NCBI RefSeq assembly: GCF_046630445.1 | Contig: NC_092339.1 | Span: 79,631,501 to 79,695,500 of the forward strand | Reading direction: 5' to 3' | From: Rutidosis leptorrhynchoides | Lineage: Eukaryota > Streptophyta > Magnoliopsida > Asterales > Asteraceae | DNA: 64,000 nt | Shown: positions 47,959 to 60,879 of the stretch, in pieces | How the letters are laid out: the number at the start of each line of letters is the position of its first letter | Numbering within the stretch: position 1 is the stretch's first letter | The notes under the pieces: model-generated | The model's input: only the letters and a program-made list of their open reading frames with translations | What the model was told of the DNA's origin: nothing | Databases searched by the model: none | Program-made: the position numbers and the translations under genes

Positions 47959-49457
47959 AATCCCCCATACTTAACTCTTGCTTGTCCTCAAGCAAGTCTT
48001 GTTTCAAAAATACTAATACAGAGCACAAAATAGAATACACACACATTTATTGGAGAACACAATAATAGGAATCACACTCACACAATATAGTACACAAGTT
48101 TACACTAATCACACGAAGTACACGAAACACACACGTTCTTTTGGAACACCAAACTCACGCTATATGAAACACATAATACACAAATGGAATACTCACACGT
48201 TGAGGTACACGCACAATTTATGAATCACACGCACACATTTGGATTGTTTGGGAGAAACGAACTTTGGTGAAAGTTCTTAAAAATTTGGATCCTTAGGGAA
48301 AAGTAGATCTTGAGAAAACGTTTTAAGTTTTTTTAAAAAAAAATGTTAATGCTAGTTTTAAACTAGACACGTTTTCCGGTTTTAACCTCAAATTCCGGTT
48401 GAGGGTAACTGAAAACCGAAGTCTCAGTCGGCGATTAGCAAGCTATCCGCCCCCATGATTGTAGTATCATGGAACTCTTAACCGAGCGTCCCCTGACGCG
48501 ATATTAATATCGGTCTTTCATGACAATTTGTACATTTTAATTTAAGGGTTAAAATTGCGAAGACTAAGCTATCGCGTGGGATAGATCCTGCTCCAGTTTA
48601 TTCACCGTAATCGGTCTTACACTGGATAGCGACTTGGATTTACCCTACCAAGTTTATTTTCGGGTTTGAAAGTTCAAAACTTTCCCTTCCCACTTTACCT
48701 TTATATCGTGAAATGATATTGGTATGAAATGACATAGTTTAGGAAGTTTGCTATATCAAGTAAGGTAACATTCAGAAGACTTTACTTCCTTCAAGGATGG
48801 ACTAGATACATCCTTTAGGTTTAGTGACATTATTCTTTTTCCTTTCAAGCCAAAAGTATTTTAAACATTTTTCTTAGCAAAATTTGGTGATAGTAATTCG
48901 AAAAGATTAGTAAAATCCCCCACACTTGGCTTTTTCGTTAAGACTTTTATTTCAAAAAAATTTTAAAATTTCCCATTAAATTACAAAAATGAGCCAAGTT
49001 GAATACTGTTTGAATACCCGCGAGAATTTATACCATCCCCCACACTTAAGATTAAGTAATGCCCACATTACTTAAAATCAGTAAAATTTAAATTTGAGAG
49101 GACGATATTGAGAAAAAGGAGTTCGAAAAACCTAGGTTCAAAAACCGGAGATCGTGGAATATAGGTGAGCGATGGCGCATCCTTCATTCCTTGATCTTCA
49201 TCACACAAATTCTAATTTGATAGGTACCTTGCTGAATTTTAATGCTAGTGTCACTAAAATCTTTGAAAAACATCGTGCACTTTTATTAACGCGTCATGCA
49301 CTCGACTGGACCCCAGAATTTAATGCCTAGTGGGGTTAAACTCCTCCACACTTTATCGGACGAGACGTGAAGTTGGTGGAAAAAGTTCCACGAATCAGAA
49401 TAGTGAGCCAATCATTTACACCTCGGGTGGTGTATATTATATGTGATAAATCCTTTT
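47959..49457 (-). other. 3' non-coding internal region of D
   Basis: No ORF recognised. Bases 48360-48700 are less AT-rich. A reversed GGAAGTAAAGTCTTCTGAA-like block (about 48773-48792) corresponds to repeats in the A1 tail at 24096-24174 and 25502-25590. Three stretches read CCCCCACACTT or CCCCCATACTT (near 47962, 48918 and 49037), copies of the PPT-like purine run. Confidence 0.6.
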
Positions 49458-49997
49458 TTAGTTTCCCGAAAAAGGATGACCTAACCAGAGGGTTAACATA
49501 CGACTCCTCTCCAGTGCGGATTTCAGTAAAACTTTTATTCTTATTGGTGGATCTTGGTCAAATGGGTCTTTAAAGATTGTCTTCCCCAAATTGACATCCT
49601 CTGGAATAAGCGTGGACCCGCTGTGAATCTCAACTATTGAGCGGGGCTCAATTTCCAGCTTCAATTCCTTTAATTCTTCAGTTGTAGGTTCATAACCATT
49701 AGCCATGAGAACGAGTAGCAAACCGTCTTCCTCCTTTACCACAATCTCATCTTTATAAGTAGAAGAGTAAGAATGTAACTCAGGGAAATCCTGCAAAAGC
49801 TCAGAAAGTGGATCTAAACGAGTACATTTTTCAACAACCAGTTCGTCTTGCAAAATAAATTGTGAAGTTATAAGTTGTGGAGCTAGACTGGACTCTGTCA
49901 CATTCGAATGTTCTGGAAACAGAATCAATGGTGAATAATGATCGGTAGAGAGTTGCATAGTGGGTAGGGGACTCGAATGTTTTACGTTCGGATTCAT
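49458..49997 (-). CDS. Orphan ORF of D, unknown function
   Basis: An open frame of 179 residues, the only sizeable one in D. It is acidic and Leu/Glu-rich, with LDPLSELLQDFPELHSYSS and TTEELKELKLEIEPRS, and ends in RMLTLWLGHPFSGN. No zinc knuckle, protease motif or transmembrane segment, and I do not recognise the family. Upstream on the same strand a shorter frame begins with ATG at 50211 (MVDHRNMTMGERMRVERRE); after a shift, text such as EKEEDEVVVNTKNMSMKERM leads towards this ORF, so the original protein may have been longer. It could be a residual accessory gene of the family or captured host sequence. Confidence 0.4.
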   Translation of the reverse strand: MNPNVKHSSPLPTMQLSTDHYSPLILFPEHSNVTESSLAPQLITSQFILQDELVVEKCTRLDPLSELLQDFPELHSYSSTYKDEIVVKEEDGLLLVLMANGYEPTTEELKELKLEIEPRSIVEIHSGSTLIPEDVNLGKTIFKDPFDQDPPIRIKVLLKSALERSRMLTLWLGHPFSGN

Positions 49998-50031
49998 GCA
50001 ACATTACCAAGACCCATAAAAACACGGGCAT

Positions 50032-50359
50032 AAACCTTCGACTATCATCCTCTCTTTCATAGACATGTTTTTAGTGTTAACCACAACTTCATCTTCTTCT
50101 TTCTCTTGGTACCCCTCGTTGGTAACACTAGGAGATAAATATAATTCGATTAGTTTCCCTTCGTTCTACTCTCATTCTCTCACCCATTGTCATATTTCTG
50201 TGGTCAACCATTTCCCTGCAACTGACAAAAACTAGAAAAGAATAAAAGCACCGACACTAAACAGTGATAAAAAAAATAATAAAAACTCTACAAAAATTGA
50301 TAAAATCTAAAAAATAATAATCACAACTTAGTTAACAATTCTTATCTTGACACAACTAT
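50032..50359 (-). other. 5' internal leader of D with possible first ORF
   Basis: It contains the possible start ATG at 50211 and a Lys/Arg/Glu-rich short frame, then A-rich sequence up to the PBS. GERM and KERM phrases repeat about 110 bases apart. Confidence 0.4.
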
Positions 50360-50382
50360 CCCCGGCAGCGGCGCCAAAAACT

Positions 50383-52208
50383 TGATGTGCGAAACGTGGT
50401 ATATGAATTGTTGTATGGAAAATACCGATTTTAAAGATTACACACACTAACGGGCAGTGTACCCAATCGTGTAGTAGTATAGATAATGGTAAAATCCATG
50501 TATCGTTCCAAGGACAGTTATATGTGCAAGTTAAGATTGCATAAACTAAATTGAGTTTTAACTAGATAAAATGAAATCAAACAAATACAAGATATTGGGT
50601 TGCCGTTTAACGATGGACAAATCAATAAAGGAATAAGTTTAAAGAACAATATTTTTGGTCTTTTAAGTTTATGAAAACAAAAAGATAGTTTTGATATCAA
50701 ATTAAAGAAATATGCTTATCTAGACTTTTTACCCTTAATGTTGATTGTTATTTAGGATTAAGATCGGATTGATTGGTTATGCACGAGAACTAATTAATTG
50801 GTTTACCAAGAGTAGTCTTGTGCAAACATTCAAATGGGATTACACGACGCAAGTGATGTTCTTGTCATCTATGACCTCCTATTTGTAATCAATTAATTCA
50901 ACTAGCCTAAAGACTTAAATGATGATCATGCCAATGATGTGTTGATCATGATCCACTCCTATGTCAACTAATGGTTTAGCTTAGTTCATTCCCTTGGTCC
51001 GGTTAAATGCCCAATTTACCCAACCCAAGTAATCAATTTAATGTAGCAATAGGATCCTTATAAATGTCACTAGATAAGGCAAATTACTAACACCTATTAG
51101 TTATATGGAATTAAGTAATGAAAATATGTATAACAGATTCTAGGGAATTGATCGTTCTCCTAGACAACTACACATATCAATTAAGCTATCCGAAAGTATC
51201 TACAAGAGTCGTTCTTACATTCCTATATAGATTAATCGTTTGAACGCAACTTACCCCTTTTGGTAAAAGACGGGCAAACACTTGTCACTAGGTGCAAATC
51301 AATATACTAAATCAACAAGAAGGTGTTTCTTAGTTGAACAAGTATACTAACTAATTGAATCGAAAAGATTAAACTTAACAAGAATGGTTCTTGTATTCAA
51401 ACATCAAACTATCATGCATAAGAACAATCAATCAACAAAGGTAAACAATCAACATCTCGATTATTAATCTAGACAAGCATAAAAAGAACTAGCTAACAAT
51501 CATATTTAAAGACAATAACAAACTGCAAACAAAGATAGAATTCATTGAAGTAACAAGAATCGACCTCTTGAAGCAATCTTGGATGATGATCCTGATGATT
51601 TTTGATTCCGGATTGAAATGATGGATTAGGTGATCCTGGATTACTCCAAGGATCACCTTGAATCGTAACCTCTACCTCTGAAAATGACTGTGTAGTGGTG
51701 TCTCAAGAATGAAGCTGGAAAGGGGTTTAAAAAGGCAGAACAGTAGCTGGAAAGTAGGGTGCGCCGAGCGCACAAAAGCACGTGCGCGGCACGCACTGTT
51801 CACCTACCACAATTTCACTTTACAGCTCGAGTTGTACGTTCAGATCTGCTTTACATGTCAGAGTGCGCGGAGAAAGTGCGCTGAGCGCACTCCTTGGCGC
51901 ACTCTACTATTCATGCTTTTTGACTTGTTTTCGATCCCAGAATTCTCTGATCAAAATTTGGACGAGTGAGCTGAGCGCACACCCGTGGCGCACTCATTGG
52001 CGCACTCTACTATTCATAGACTTTTTGACTTGTTTTCGATCTCTGAGTAGTATCATCCAAAATCTTCCATATTTCTTCAATTACACAATGATTCTAACTA
52101 TTTTACAATAAAATGGAATACAAACAAGAATACAATGTTTACACACGAAATAAACAACGATAGAACTTGATATTGCGACTAAAGATATGTCTAATTTGAG
52201 CAATATCA
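50383..52208 (-). repeat. 5' LTR of D
   Basis: The right LTR (5' in element sense), with the palindrome AGTGCGCTGAGCGCACT at 51875-51891. Differences from the left LTR are a handful of single-base changes. Confidence 0.95.
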
Positions 52209-53433
52209 GTAAGCTTATAAGCTCTTATTTACAACAAAATTAGAAGACCATAAGCTATAGAAACTTAGATCTAACATAAGTGCACAAAGTTATAACTAGA
52301 AAGTTATACTTCCATATTCTTGAACTTACAAAGTTTAACTTTAGTTTCAAGAAATATGAGATCAAGTTTAACTAGTAATACTTGACCAAATTAACAATAT
52401 CACAACTTTAAATAAATAAAATGAAGATATAAACTAAAGTTACAAGTATTATGTTTATGTTTGTTTCATACTTGAGAAGATTCAAATCAAAGTTTGGATC
52501 TTAAGGAAATAAGCTTCAAGTCTACAAAACATGAACAAAAGTATGGTTATAAAGCTTATGAACTTTAAATCTTATAACATTTTAAGTGTAGAACCATAAG
52601 TTATGGAAACTTAGATCCTTGTTCTTGGTTCTTCATCAAACAAAGATGAAAGTAAGAAGATTACATGGAGATACAATCTAGATAACTTGATCTTTAACAA
52701 CAACAAACAACAAGTAACAAAAGAAGAAGAAATGATGATGATAGATGTCGATTTTAATGGTAGAAAAAGAAAGAAAATAAAGCTTTGTTACTTACAAGTT
52801 TGAGAGAAAAGAGATGATAGAAAGAAAGTGTAAGTTTGTATGTGAGAAAATGAAGTAGTACACTAGCAAATAAGTAACAAAAATTGAAACTTGAACTCCC
52901 TTTCATGCCCATCAAAGCCGATGGCCAAAGGAGCCAAAAGAGGCAAGGTCAAAAGCAATCTTTCAAGTGTTGGGAGATGGTGTAAGCTTAAAATGGATTA
53001 AAGTTAAATTGCATGGAAAAGAGGTGTAAGCATGCTTGAAGTATTTATCTCCTTATTTCACTAATTAATCTAGTTTAAGCCTTAATAAGTTACTAGTAAT
53101 ATAGTGGGCTCACAACTAGTCCATTAAGAGAAGTAGGGTGGGCTTCCAAGTCCATTAATACAAGCCCAAGTCCAAGTAAGCAACAAATTAAATAAAAAGC
53201 CCAAGTAATTAACTACTTGCATTAGTTAATTAAAAATAATTAATAATAATTAATTATGAATGTAAATAATATTCGAAATATTATTCGTGAAAAGTACGTG
53301 TGTCACAAAGACAAGTCGGGACATGGAAAGTCAAATACGGTGACAAGTAAATGTACAAGAATACATTTATTAAAACACAAGTATTAATAATAAATATTAA
53401 TAAATATAAGTTGGAAAATCCAGGGTCGTTACA

Positions 53434-56400
53434 ATTCCCACCTTTTAAAGAAAATTTCTTCCCGAAATTTTAAGCTGAGGGAGATGGAGGAGTTGGGAAA
53501 AGGTGAGGATACTTCTGCATCATTTGATCCTCTCGTTCCTAGGTAAACTCAGGTCCTCGTTTGGCATTCCATCGGACTCGGACGATCGGAATCCTGTCGT
53601 GTTTCATATTTTTGACCTCACGGTCCATAATTTCGACAGACTCTTCCCTGAAATGGAGTTTGTCATCAATTGTAAGTTCCTCCAATGGTATGACATGTTC
53701 CGGTTCAGCAAGACACTTCTTCAAATTTGATACATGAAAGGTAGGATGAACTGAGCTCAATTGAGTTGGAATATCCAAACGGTAAGCAACGGGTCCAACA
53801 CGCTCCAAGATTTCAAAAGGACCAATGTATCGCGGGTTGAACTTCCCACGTTTTCCAAAACGAATTACACCTTTCCAAGGTGTGACTTTCTACATTACAC
53901 GGTCACCCACGTTAAATTCGAAGTCTTTACGTTTAAGGTCTGCATAACTCTTTTGGCGATCACGGGCCGTCTTGAGTCTCGCTTGAATTTGGACAATCTT
54001 CTCAGTTGTTTCATGGACTATCTCAGGTCCGGTGATTTGCTTTTCGCCTACTTCGGCCCAACAAATAGGAGATCAGCATTTGCAGCCATACAACTTCAAA
54101 AGGTGCGGCATTAATACTCGAATGATAACTGTTGTTGTAAGAGAATTCGGCTAGCGGCAAATGCCTTTCCCAAGCCTTTCCGAAATCAATAACACATGCA
54201 CGCAACATGTCTTCCAAAGTTTGAATCATGCGTTCGCTTTGTTCGTCGGTCTGCGGGTGATACGCAGTACTCATGTCTGGACGAGTCCCCAAGGCATCTT
54301 GCAAAGAATGTCAAAATCTGGAAGCAAAACGGGGATCGCGATCTGAGATGATCGATAAGGGCACACCATGACGAGATACAACCTATTTTATGTATAGTTA
54401 AGCGAGTCTCTCCATCGTATCAGTTTCCTTCATGGCTAAAAAGTGTGCAAATTTGGTAAGACGGTCAACGATAACCCAGATGGTATCGTATCCGCCCACC
54501 GTCTTTGGTAACTTCGTAATGAAATCCATTGTTATCCTTTTCCACTTCCATTGTGGAATTTCCGGTTGTTGAAGTAACCCAAAAGGCCTCTGATGTTCGG
54601 CCTTAACTTTCGAGCAAGTCAAACACTTCCCAACATAAGTTGTAACGTCCTTCTTAAGATTAGGCCACTAGTACTGTTCCTTAAGATCGTGGTACATTTT
54701 ATCGGCTCCTGGGTGAATCGAATATCTCGACTTGTGGGCTTCATCTAGTATAAGGCTCCGTAGATCTCCATAACGGGGTACCCAAATTCTTCCGGTATAG
54801 CATCGGTGTCCAGTCTCCTTAACTTCGAATCGAGAGACGAGAATGTTCAAGTGTTCATGAAATATATTCTTCCCCTTGAGAGCCTCATCTTGGGCTGCTC
54901 GGATTTGGCTATTGAGGTTCGAATGAATGGTGATGTTCAGGGCCCGAACACGAAGAGGTTCCATCCTCTCCTTTCGGCTCAAAGCGTCAGCTACAACATT
55001 GGCCTTGCCAGGGTGATAATGAAGTTCACAATCATAGTCGTTCAGCATCTCGATTCATCGACGCTGTCTCATATTTAGTTGCTTCTAATCAAAGATGTGT
55101 TGGAGGCTTTTATGATCGGTGAAAATAGTGCTCTTTGTTCCATAAAAGTAGTGCCTCCACAGCTTTAATGCAAAGACAACGACTCCAAGCTCGAGATCGT
55201 GCGTTGTGTAATTTTGCTCGTGAATCTTCAGTTGATGAGAGGCGTAAACGATAACCTTTGTTCGTTGCATCAGTACACAACCAAAACCACTTTTCGAAGC
55301 ATTGCAATAAACGACAAAATCGTCACTGCCTTCAGGAAGTGATAAGATAGGTGCGGTGGTTAACTTCTTTTTCAAGGTTTGAAATGCTGATTCATGTTCG
55401 GATTCCCAAATGAACTTCTTCCCTTTGTGAGTCAGCGCGGTCAAAGGACGCGCAATCAGAGAGAAACCTTCAATAAATCTTCGGTAGTAACCGGCGAGGC
55501 CTAAAAATTGGCGAATGTGAGTCGGAGTAGTGGGGGTTTCCCACTTGCTAATAGCTTCGATATTTGCGGAATCAACTTTGATACCTTGATCACTCACAAC
55601 GTGACCCAAAAATTGGATTTCCTTCAACCAAAACTCACACTTGGAGAATTTTGCATAAAGTTGCTCTTATCTCAAGAGTTCCAACACTAGACGAAGATGT
55701 TGTTCATGTTCTTCTTCGCTTTTGGAGTAGATGAGGATATCATCTATGAAGACGATAACGAACTTATCCAGGTATGGATTGCATACACGATTCATGAGAT
55801 CTATGAACATGGCAGGTGCGTTGGTTAAACCGAATGGAATCACGAGAAACTCATAATGACCATAACGGGTTCTGAACGCAGTTTTCATCACATCGCTCTC
55901 CTTCACCCTCAACTGGTGATAACCGGATCCCAAATCGATCTTAGAGTAAACGCTCGATCCTTGTAGTTGATCAAAAAGATCGTCAATTCGGGGAAGAGGA
56001 TACCGATTCTTGATCGTCAATTTGTTGAGTTCACGGTAGTCGATACACATGCGGAATGATCCGTCCTTCTTCTTCACAAACAAAACATGAGCACCCCAAG
56101 GCAAAGAACTTGGTTGGATAAATCCATGGTCTAGCAGTTCTTGTAATTAGCTCTGCAACTCTTGCATTTCGGAAGGTGCGAGTCGATAAGGTGCGCGAGC
56201 TACAAGTGCAGCCCCTGGCACTAAATCGATCTGAAACACTACTGCTCTTGATGGCGGTAATCCAGGCAATTCTTCTGGAAAGACATCGGGAAATTCGTTC
56301 ATAATTCTTACATCATCCACGCTCTTTACCTCGGTTTCTAATGTTTTCACATGTGCTAAAACAGCAAGACATCCTTTCTTCATGATCTTTTGTGCTTTCA

Positions 56401-56860
56401 TGCAACTAATGAGATTCAACTTTGAGTTACATCTCTCTCCGTAAATAATCAGTGGCTCACCATCTCCGTGTGGTATACGAATAGCTTTATCTCCATAGAT
56501 AATGTCGGCCCTTACCTTGGTCAACCAGTCCATACCGACAATCATATCAAAACTTCCCAATTTGATGGGTATCAAGTCAATCTCGAAATCCACACCAGCT
56601 ACGTTGATAATACCTCCTCGGCTAATTTGGTCAACTTTCTCAAGTTTTCCATTGGCTACCTTGACAAGCATACTCTCCTTTAAAGGAACTAACGACCAAT
56701 TTATCTTGGAGCAAAAGTGTCTACACACATAACTCTGATCGACACCAGTATCAAATAGGACAGAAGCTAATAGATTGTTGATAGTGAATATACCTGTAAC
56801 CAAGTCGGGGTTCTCACGGTCATCCCTTGTGTTTACATTGAAAGCTCTGCCACGCGGTGG
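53434..56860 (-). pseudogene. pol: Decayed pol of E
   Basis: Domain order from right to left: protease with LFDTGVDQSYV (about 56760-56728), RT with [10 protein letters not shown] (about 56053-56024) and [10 protein letters not shown] (about 55756-55727), RNase H with [22 protein letters not shown] and ADALSRKE, integrase with [30 protein letters not shown] and [11 protein letters not shown], then a tail with [11 protein letters not shown] and [13 protein letters not shown]. It is broken by stops near 56149, 55664, 55083, 54667 and 53538 and by a frameshift near 54090. The first RNase H catalytic Asp appears as Asn (CNAS instead of CDAS). Same family as the C pol but more decayed. Confidence 0.9.
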
Positions 56861-57901
56861 TCAGCCATCCTTTCGCTTGTTGGGATACTCATTCCTGAAG
56901 TGGCCCTGATGTCCACATTTATAGCACTTTCTTGGTCCAGTGGGGTTCGTCTTCCCAGTTAGGGTGGTGATCTTGCAGTCTCTGCCAATGTGCCCGGTCC
57001 TTTTACATTTTTCACATACCACGTTATAGTACCCGGTATAATGCTTGTAGTATCTCTTGCACTGCGGTAGACTACCCTTGTAGTTAGAGTTCGCGCTAGT
57101 GTTCGGATTGGGGTTCCTCCCATCGTTGTTTCCCTTGAAACCCTCATGTCGCTTAGCTGGGTTTTGATCAAAGACTCTCCCCTTGTTGTTGTCCCACTTA
57201 CGCTTTTCACTGCTAGCCCCTGATTCGGATTTAGCCTTTTCTGGTTCTTTGCTGGTGATTTGGTTCATCAGGGTATGCGCCATGGGCATAGCTTCCGGGA
57301 CACTTGTTGGCTTAGAAGATGTGACATTCCCCTGAATGGTCTTAGGGAGTCCCCATAAATACCGTTCCATACGCTTATATTCCAGGGTAACCATCGTGGG
57401 ACACATCAGAGCTAATTCCTGGTACCTACGGTTATAATCATCGAGATCGGTTCCTACAACCTTCAAATCCCAGAACTCAGCCTCCATTTTCTGTATCTCA
57501 GTTCTAGGGCAATACTCCTCGATCATGGCCCCTTTAAATTCCTCCCACGGGGTAGCATATGCCTCGTCGATACCCTTAGCCTGAGCAAGTGTGTTCCACC
57601 CGGTTAAGCCGCCGTCCGACAGCGTACATGAGGCATACTTGGTTTTGTTCATCTCTGAGCAGTTACTTACACGGAATACAGCTTCCAATTTCTCAAACCA
57701 CCTTGTAAGTCCAACTGGCCCCTCAGTACCACTAAAATTGTGGGGCTTTCAGCTTTGGAATTCCTTATATGTGCACCCGTTATGATTTTGTTGGATAACC
57801 GGTAGAGCTTGGGGGTTCATTTCCGCTATAGCTGCAGCCACCCGTTCGGCTATCATTTCTTCAATCTGTGCTGCTGTGAGCGTTGATCTTGCGTTGGCCA
57901 T
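56861..57901 (-). pseudogene. gag: Gag with zinc knuckles of E
   Basis: It starts at ATG 57901-57899 (MANARSTLTAAQIEEMIAER) and runs in one frame to TGA 56861-56863, where in the family the frame would go on into protease; a TGA also sits at 57749-57751 where the C gag has Cys. Capsid motifs include GPVGLTRWFEKLEAVF, WEEFKGAMIEEYCPR and YNRRYQELALMCP. Zinc knuckles are CEKCKRTGHIGRDC and CYKCGHQGHFRNEYP (last Cys replaced by Tyr). Gag and pol share one frame, unlike in C. Confidence 0.85.
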
Positions 57902-58200
57902 TGATCTTCTAAACAAAAATTTTGACTCAAATCAAAATCCAGCATTCAAATAATAATAATACAGTATATGGTAACCAACAAGGAATTAACACAACAAATG
58001 TTAATTAAGTAATGCAACTAGATACAGATACCACAAAATCATCATACAGTAACATAAATAGAACGTCATACTATAATTAAACAACACTAAATTCCATTCA
58101 TTACTAAAAAGTTGCATACATTCACATAAGATTCGTACAATACATGAGTGAAACATGAAACTACAAACGGGATTACATAAAGAAATCTAATACAAAAGCC
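57902..58200 (-). other. Leader of E between ORF0 and gag
   Basis: Non-coding and A-rich on the plus strand. No F-box-like sequence, which contrasts with C. Confidence 0.6.
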
Positions 58201-58955
58201 CTATGGTGATGGTGGGTAAAGGATGTCCATTATGTGGGACATCTGATCCTCGAGTTCAGTTACCCGAGCACGAAGGATATGCAGTTCCCTCGTCAGTTCC
58301 TCGATGACGGGGGATGCTGGTGGGGCAGGCGGTGCAGATGGTACCGGTGGAGCTGGTGGTGCAGATGATGCTGGTGGAGCTGGTGGTGCAGACGGTCCGG
58401 CACCCGAAGTGGATGCTGCATAACGGGAAGCCTTACGCACGAATGGATCGGTAGGCTAAGGCACAACCCGCTTGTGGGCGGTGACCCTAACCTTCAGTCC
58501 ATGTGCGTTAACGAACGATCTACCTCCATTAACCCCTGGAATAACAGTACCATCAAAATGATACTACTTCTTCGGCGAGGTAGAGGGCGGCTGCACGGGT
58601 GTCTCCTCAGGGTCCTCGTCGGAATCCTCGTCGCTGGAGTCATCGGATGATGAGTCGTCAGATGATGAGTCATCTGAATCATCTGGAGGTGGATGTGCCT
58701 GACCAGTAATCATAAGTCGGTATCTGCAAGGCGGGATCGGCACGACACGTCTATCAGGAAGGCGTCTGACCCAATGGTTACGCTCATTACGAAAAGCACC
58801 CTCCCCATTTTCCCCAGGAATCACAGCACCACCGGAATGGTGCTGTGGCTCCGAAGGCCCTGGGATAAGTGGATCTGGAATCTCTGGTGGATCCTCGTGT
58901 CCGTCTGAGATGATCACTGGGTCGGGTGCATGGCTACTGTCCCCAGAGGACGAAG
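58201..58955 (-). pseudogene. ORF0 of E, acidic/Pro-Ala protein with coiled coil, truncated by F
   Basis: One minus-strand frame from the F junction (58955) to a stop at 58201-58203, with TAGs at about 58564 and 58458. Order: Ser/His/Asp start (SSSGDSSHAPDP), a unit with GGAVIPGENGEGAFRNERN and RRVVPIPP, an Asp/Ser run (SDDSSSDDSSSDDSSDEDSD), then a second unit (DGTVIPGVNGGRSFVN..RVVP) repeating the first, then a Pro/Ala tract (PPAPPASSAPPAPP) and a coiled coil VIEELTRELHILRARVTELE ending near YPPSP. It sits between 5' LTR and gag like ORF0 of B and C. The N-terminus is lost. Function unknown. Confidence 0.55.
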
Positions 58956-60648
58956 TGAAATGCCCCGTCCTAATCCATCTGGACGAAGTCCATATCGCTT
59001 ACAAACGATTCATAATAGTTGATTACATCGCGAGGTACTTGACTCTATATGATACATTTTACAAACATTGCATTCGTTTTTAAAAGACAAACTTACTTTA
59101 CATCGAAAGTTGACGACACGCATACCATTTCATAAAATATCCAACTATAATTGACTTAATAATAATCTTGATGAACTCAATGACTCGAATGCAACGTCTT
59201 TTGAAATATGTCATGAATGACTCCAAGTAATATCTTTAAAATGATCAAAATGCACAGCGGAAGATTTCTTTCGTACCTGAGAATTAACATGCTTTAAAGT
59301 GTTAACCAAAAGGTTGGTGAGTTCATTAGTTTAACATAAATAATCATTTCATAATTTTAATAGACGACAAGATTTCATATTTCCATTTCTCATAAACATA
59401 CGTCCCATGCATAGAGACAAAAATATCATTCATATGGATTGAACACCTGGTAACCGACATTCACAATATAGATATAAGAATATCCCCATCATTCTGGGAT
59501 CCTCCTTCAAACATGATATAAATTTCGAAGTACTAAAGCATCCGGTACTTTGGATGGGGCTTGTTAGGCCCAATAGATCTATCTTTAGGATTCGCGTCAA
59601 TTAGGGTGTCTGTTCCCGAATTCTTAGATTACCAGACTTAATAAAAAGGGGCATATTCGATTTCGATAATTCAACCATAGAATGTAGTTTCATGTACTTG
59701 TGTCTATTTTGTAAATCATTTATAAAAGTTGCGCATGTATTCTCAGCCCAAAAATATAAAGGGTAAAAAGGTAAATGAAACTCACCTAATGTATTTTGTA
59801 GTAAAAATACATATGACGGCATTAGACAAACTGAACAATGCAGGGTTGGCCTCGGATTCACGAACCTATATCTTTTGTATATATATTAAAATGTGTAATC
59901 GTATTCGAACAAGTTTATATATTATAACTTGAATTATATATTATACTTATTTAGTTTGTGTATATAATTAAAATGTTTAATATCTATATATTTGGTTATA
60001 TTAATATATCTCTATATATATATGGTTAGTATTATATAAAAATATTCTTAATTCGTTATATATAAGTATTTATATAAATAATGTTATCATATTTGATATG
60101 TGATATATAAACTATTAATATGATTATAATATATGTATTAAGTATATTTTAGGTACAAAATATTTATTTGTAACAAAAATGATAGTTTTGATAATAATGA
60201 TTTACTAATACTAATAATTTTATTAATATTGATAATACTAATATTAATAACGATATTGTTAAAATATGTTTATAATAATAATAGTAAAACTAATAATTAC
60301 GAAAAATGATATTTATACCAATATTAGTGAGAATAATAATAACTTGTATTGTTTTATAACAACAATAATAATAATCCTAAACATATCCATATTAATAATA
60401 ATAGTACTAGAAATGGTATAATTACTAATATTTACAAAAATAATAATAAGTTGCATTATTTTTGTCACTAATTAATGTTTATAATGATAATTTTATTATG
60501 TTCCTAATAATGATACTAGTAATAATAATAATATTCCTAATACTTAATAATAATAATAATAATACTAAGTAATTATAATAACTTAGTAATGATAACAATT
60601 ATAACAATAATAATTAGTACTAACAATAACAATAACAATCATAATAAT

Positions 60649-60838
<190 letters not shown>

Positions 60839-60879
60839 GTTACTACCTTAAAAAGCTCCAAAAAAAATATCAAACCGTC

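Larger units (their letters stand above)
46133..52208 (-). mobile_element. Complete non-autonomous Athila-like element D
   Basis: Two LTRs (46133-47958 and 50383-52208), each 1826 bases, TG...CA, and a 2424-base internal region. Reversed PBS CCCCGGCAGCGGCGCCA at 50360-50376 and reversed PPT AATCCCCCAT at about 47959-47969 set the direction. Target duplication GTAAG at 46128-46132 and 52209-52213. Equal LTR lengths and very few differences point to a recent insertion. No gag, protease, RT or integrase; one unknown ORF. Confidence 0.95.
43764..53433 (-). repeat. 3' LTR of E, interrupted by element D
   Basis: Ends TGTGATGACCCG (left, reversed) and GGGTCGTTACA (right). Without D and its target duplication it is about 3.59 kb. 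The hairpin-and-donor-like motif shared by all these LTRs occurs twice, at about 44102-44148 and 44692-44738, with neighbouring text duplicated, so a segment of roughly 0.6 kb was probably duplicated. No coding sequence. Confidence 0.8.
43764..58955 (-). mobile_element. Tekay-type gypsy element E (3' LTR and decayed internal region)
   Basis: From right to left: ORF0, gag, pol, a PPT-like AAGGTGGGAAT (reversed, about 53434-53444), then the 3' LTR (53433-43764) holding element D. Same gene order as C but without an F-box gene. The 5' end was cut by F at 58956, so the 5' LTR lies outside the window. It inserted into the LTR of A2. Many stops make it inactive. Confidence 0.85.

Noticed and set aside
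54161-57785. Plus-strand frames across the gag-pol of E
   Set aside because: Antisense shadows of the decayed retroelement frames on the minus strand.
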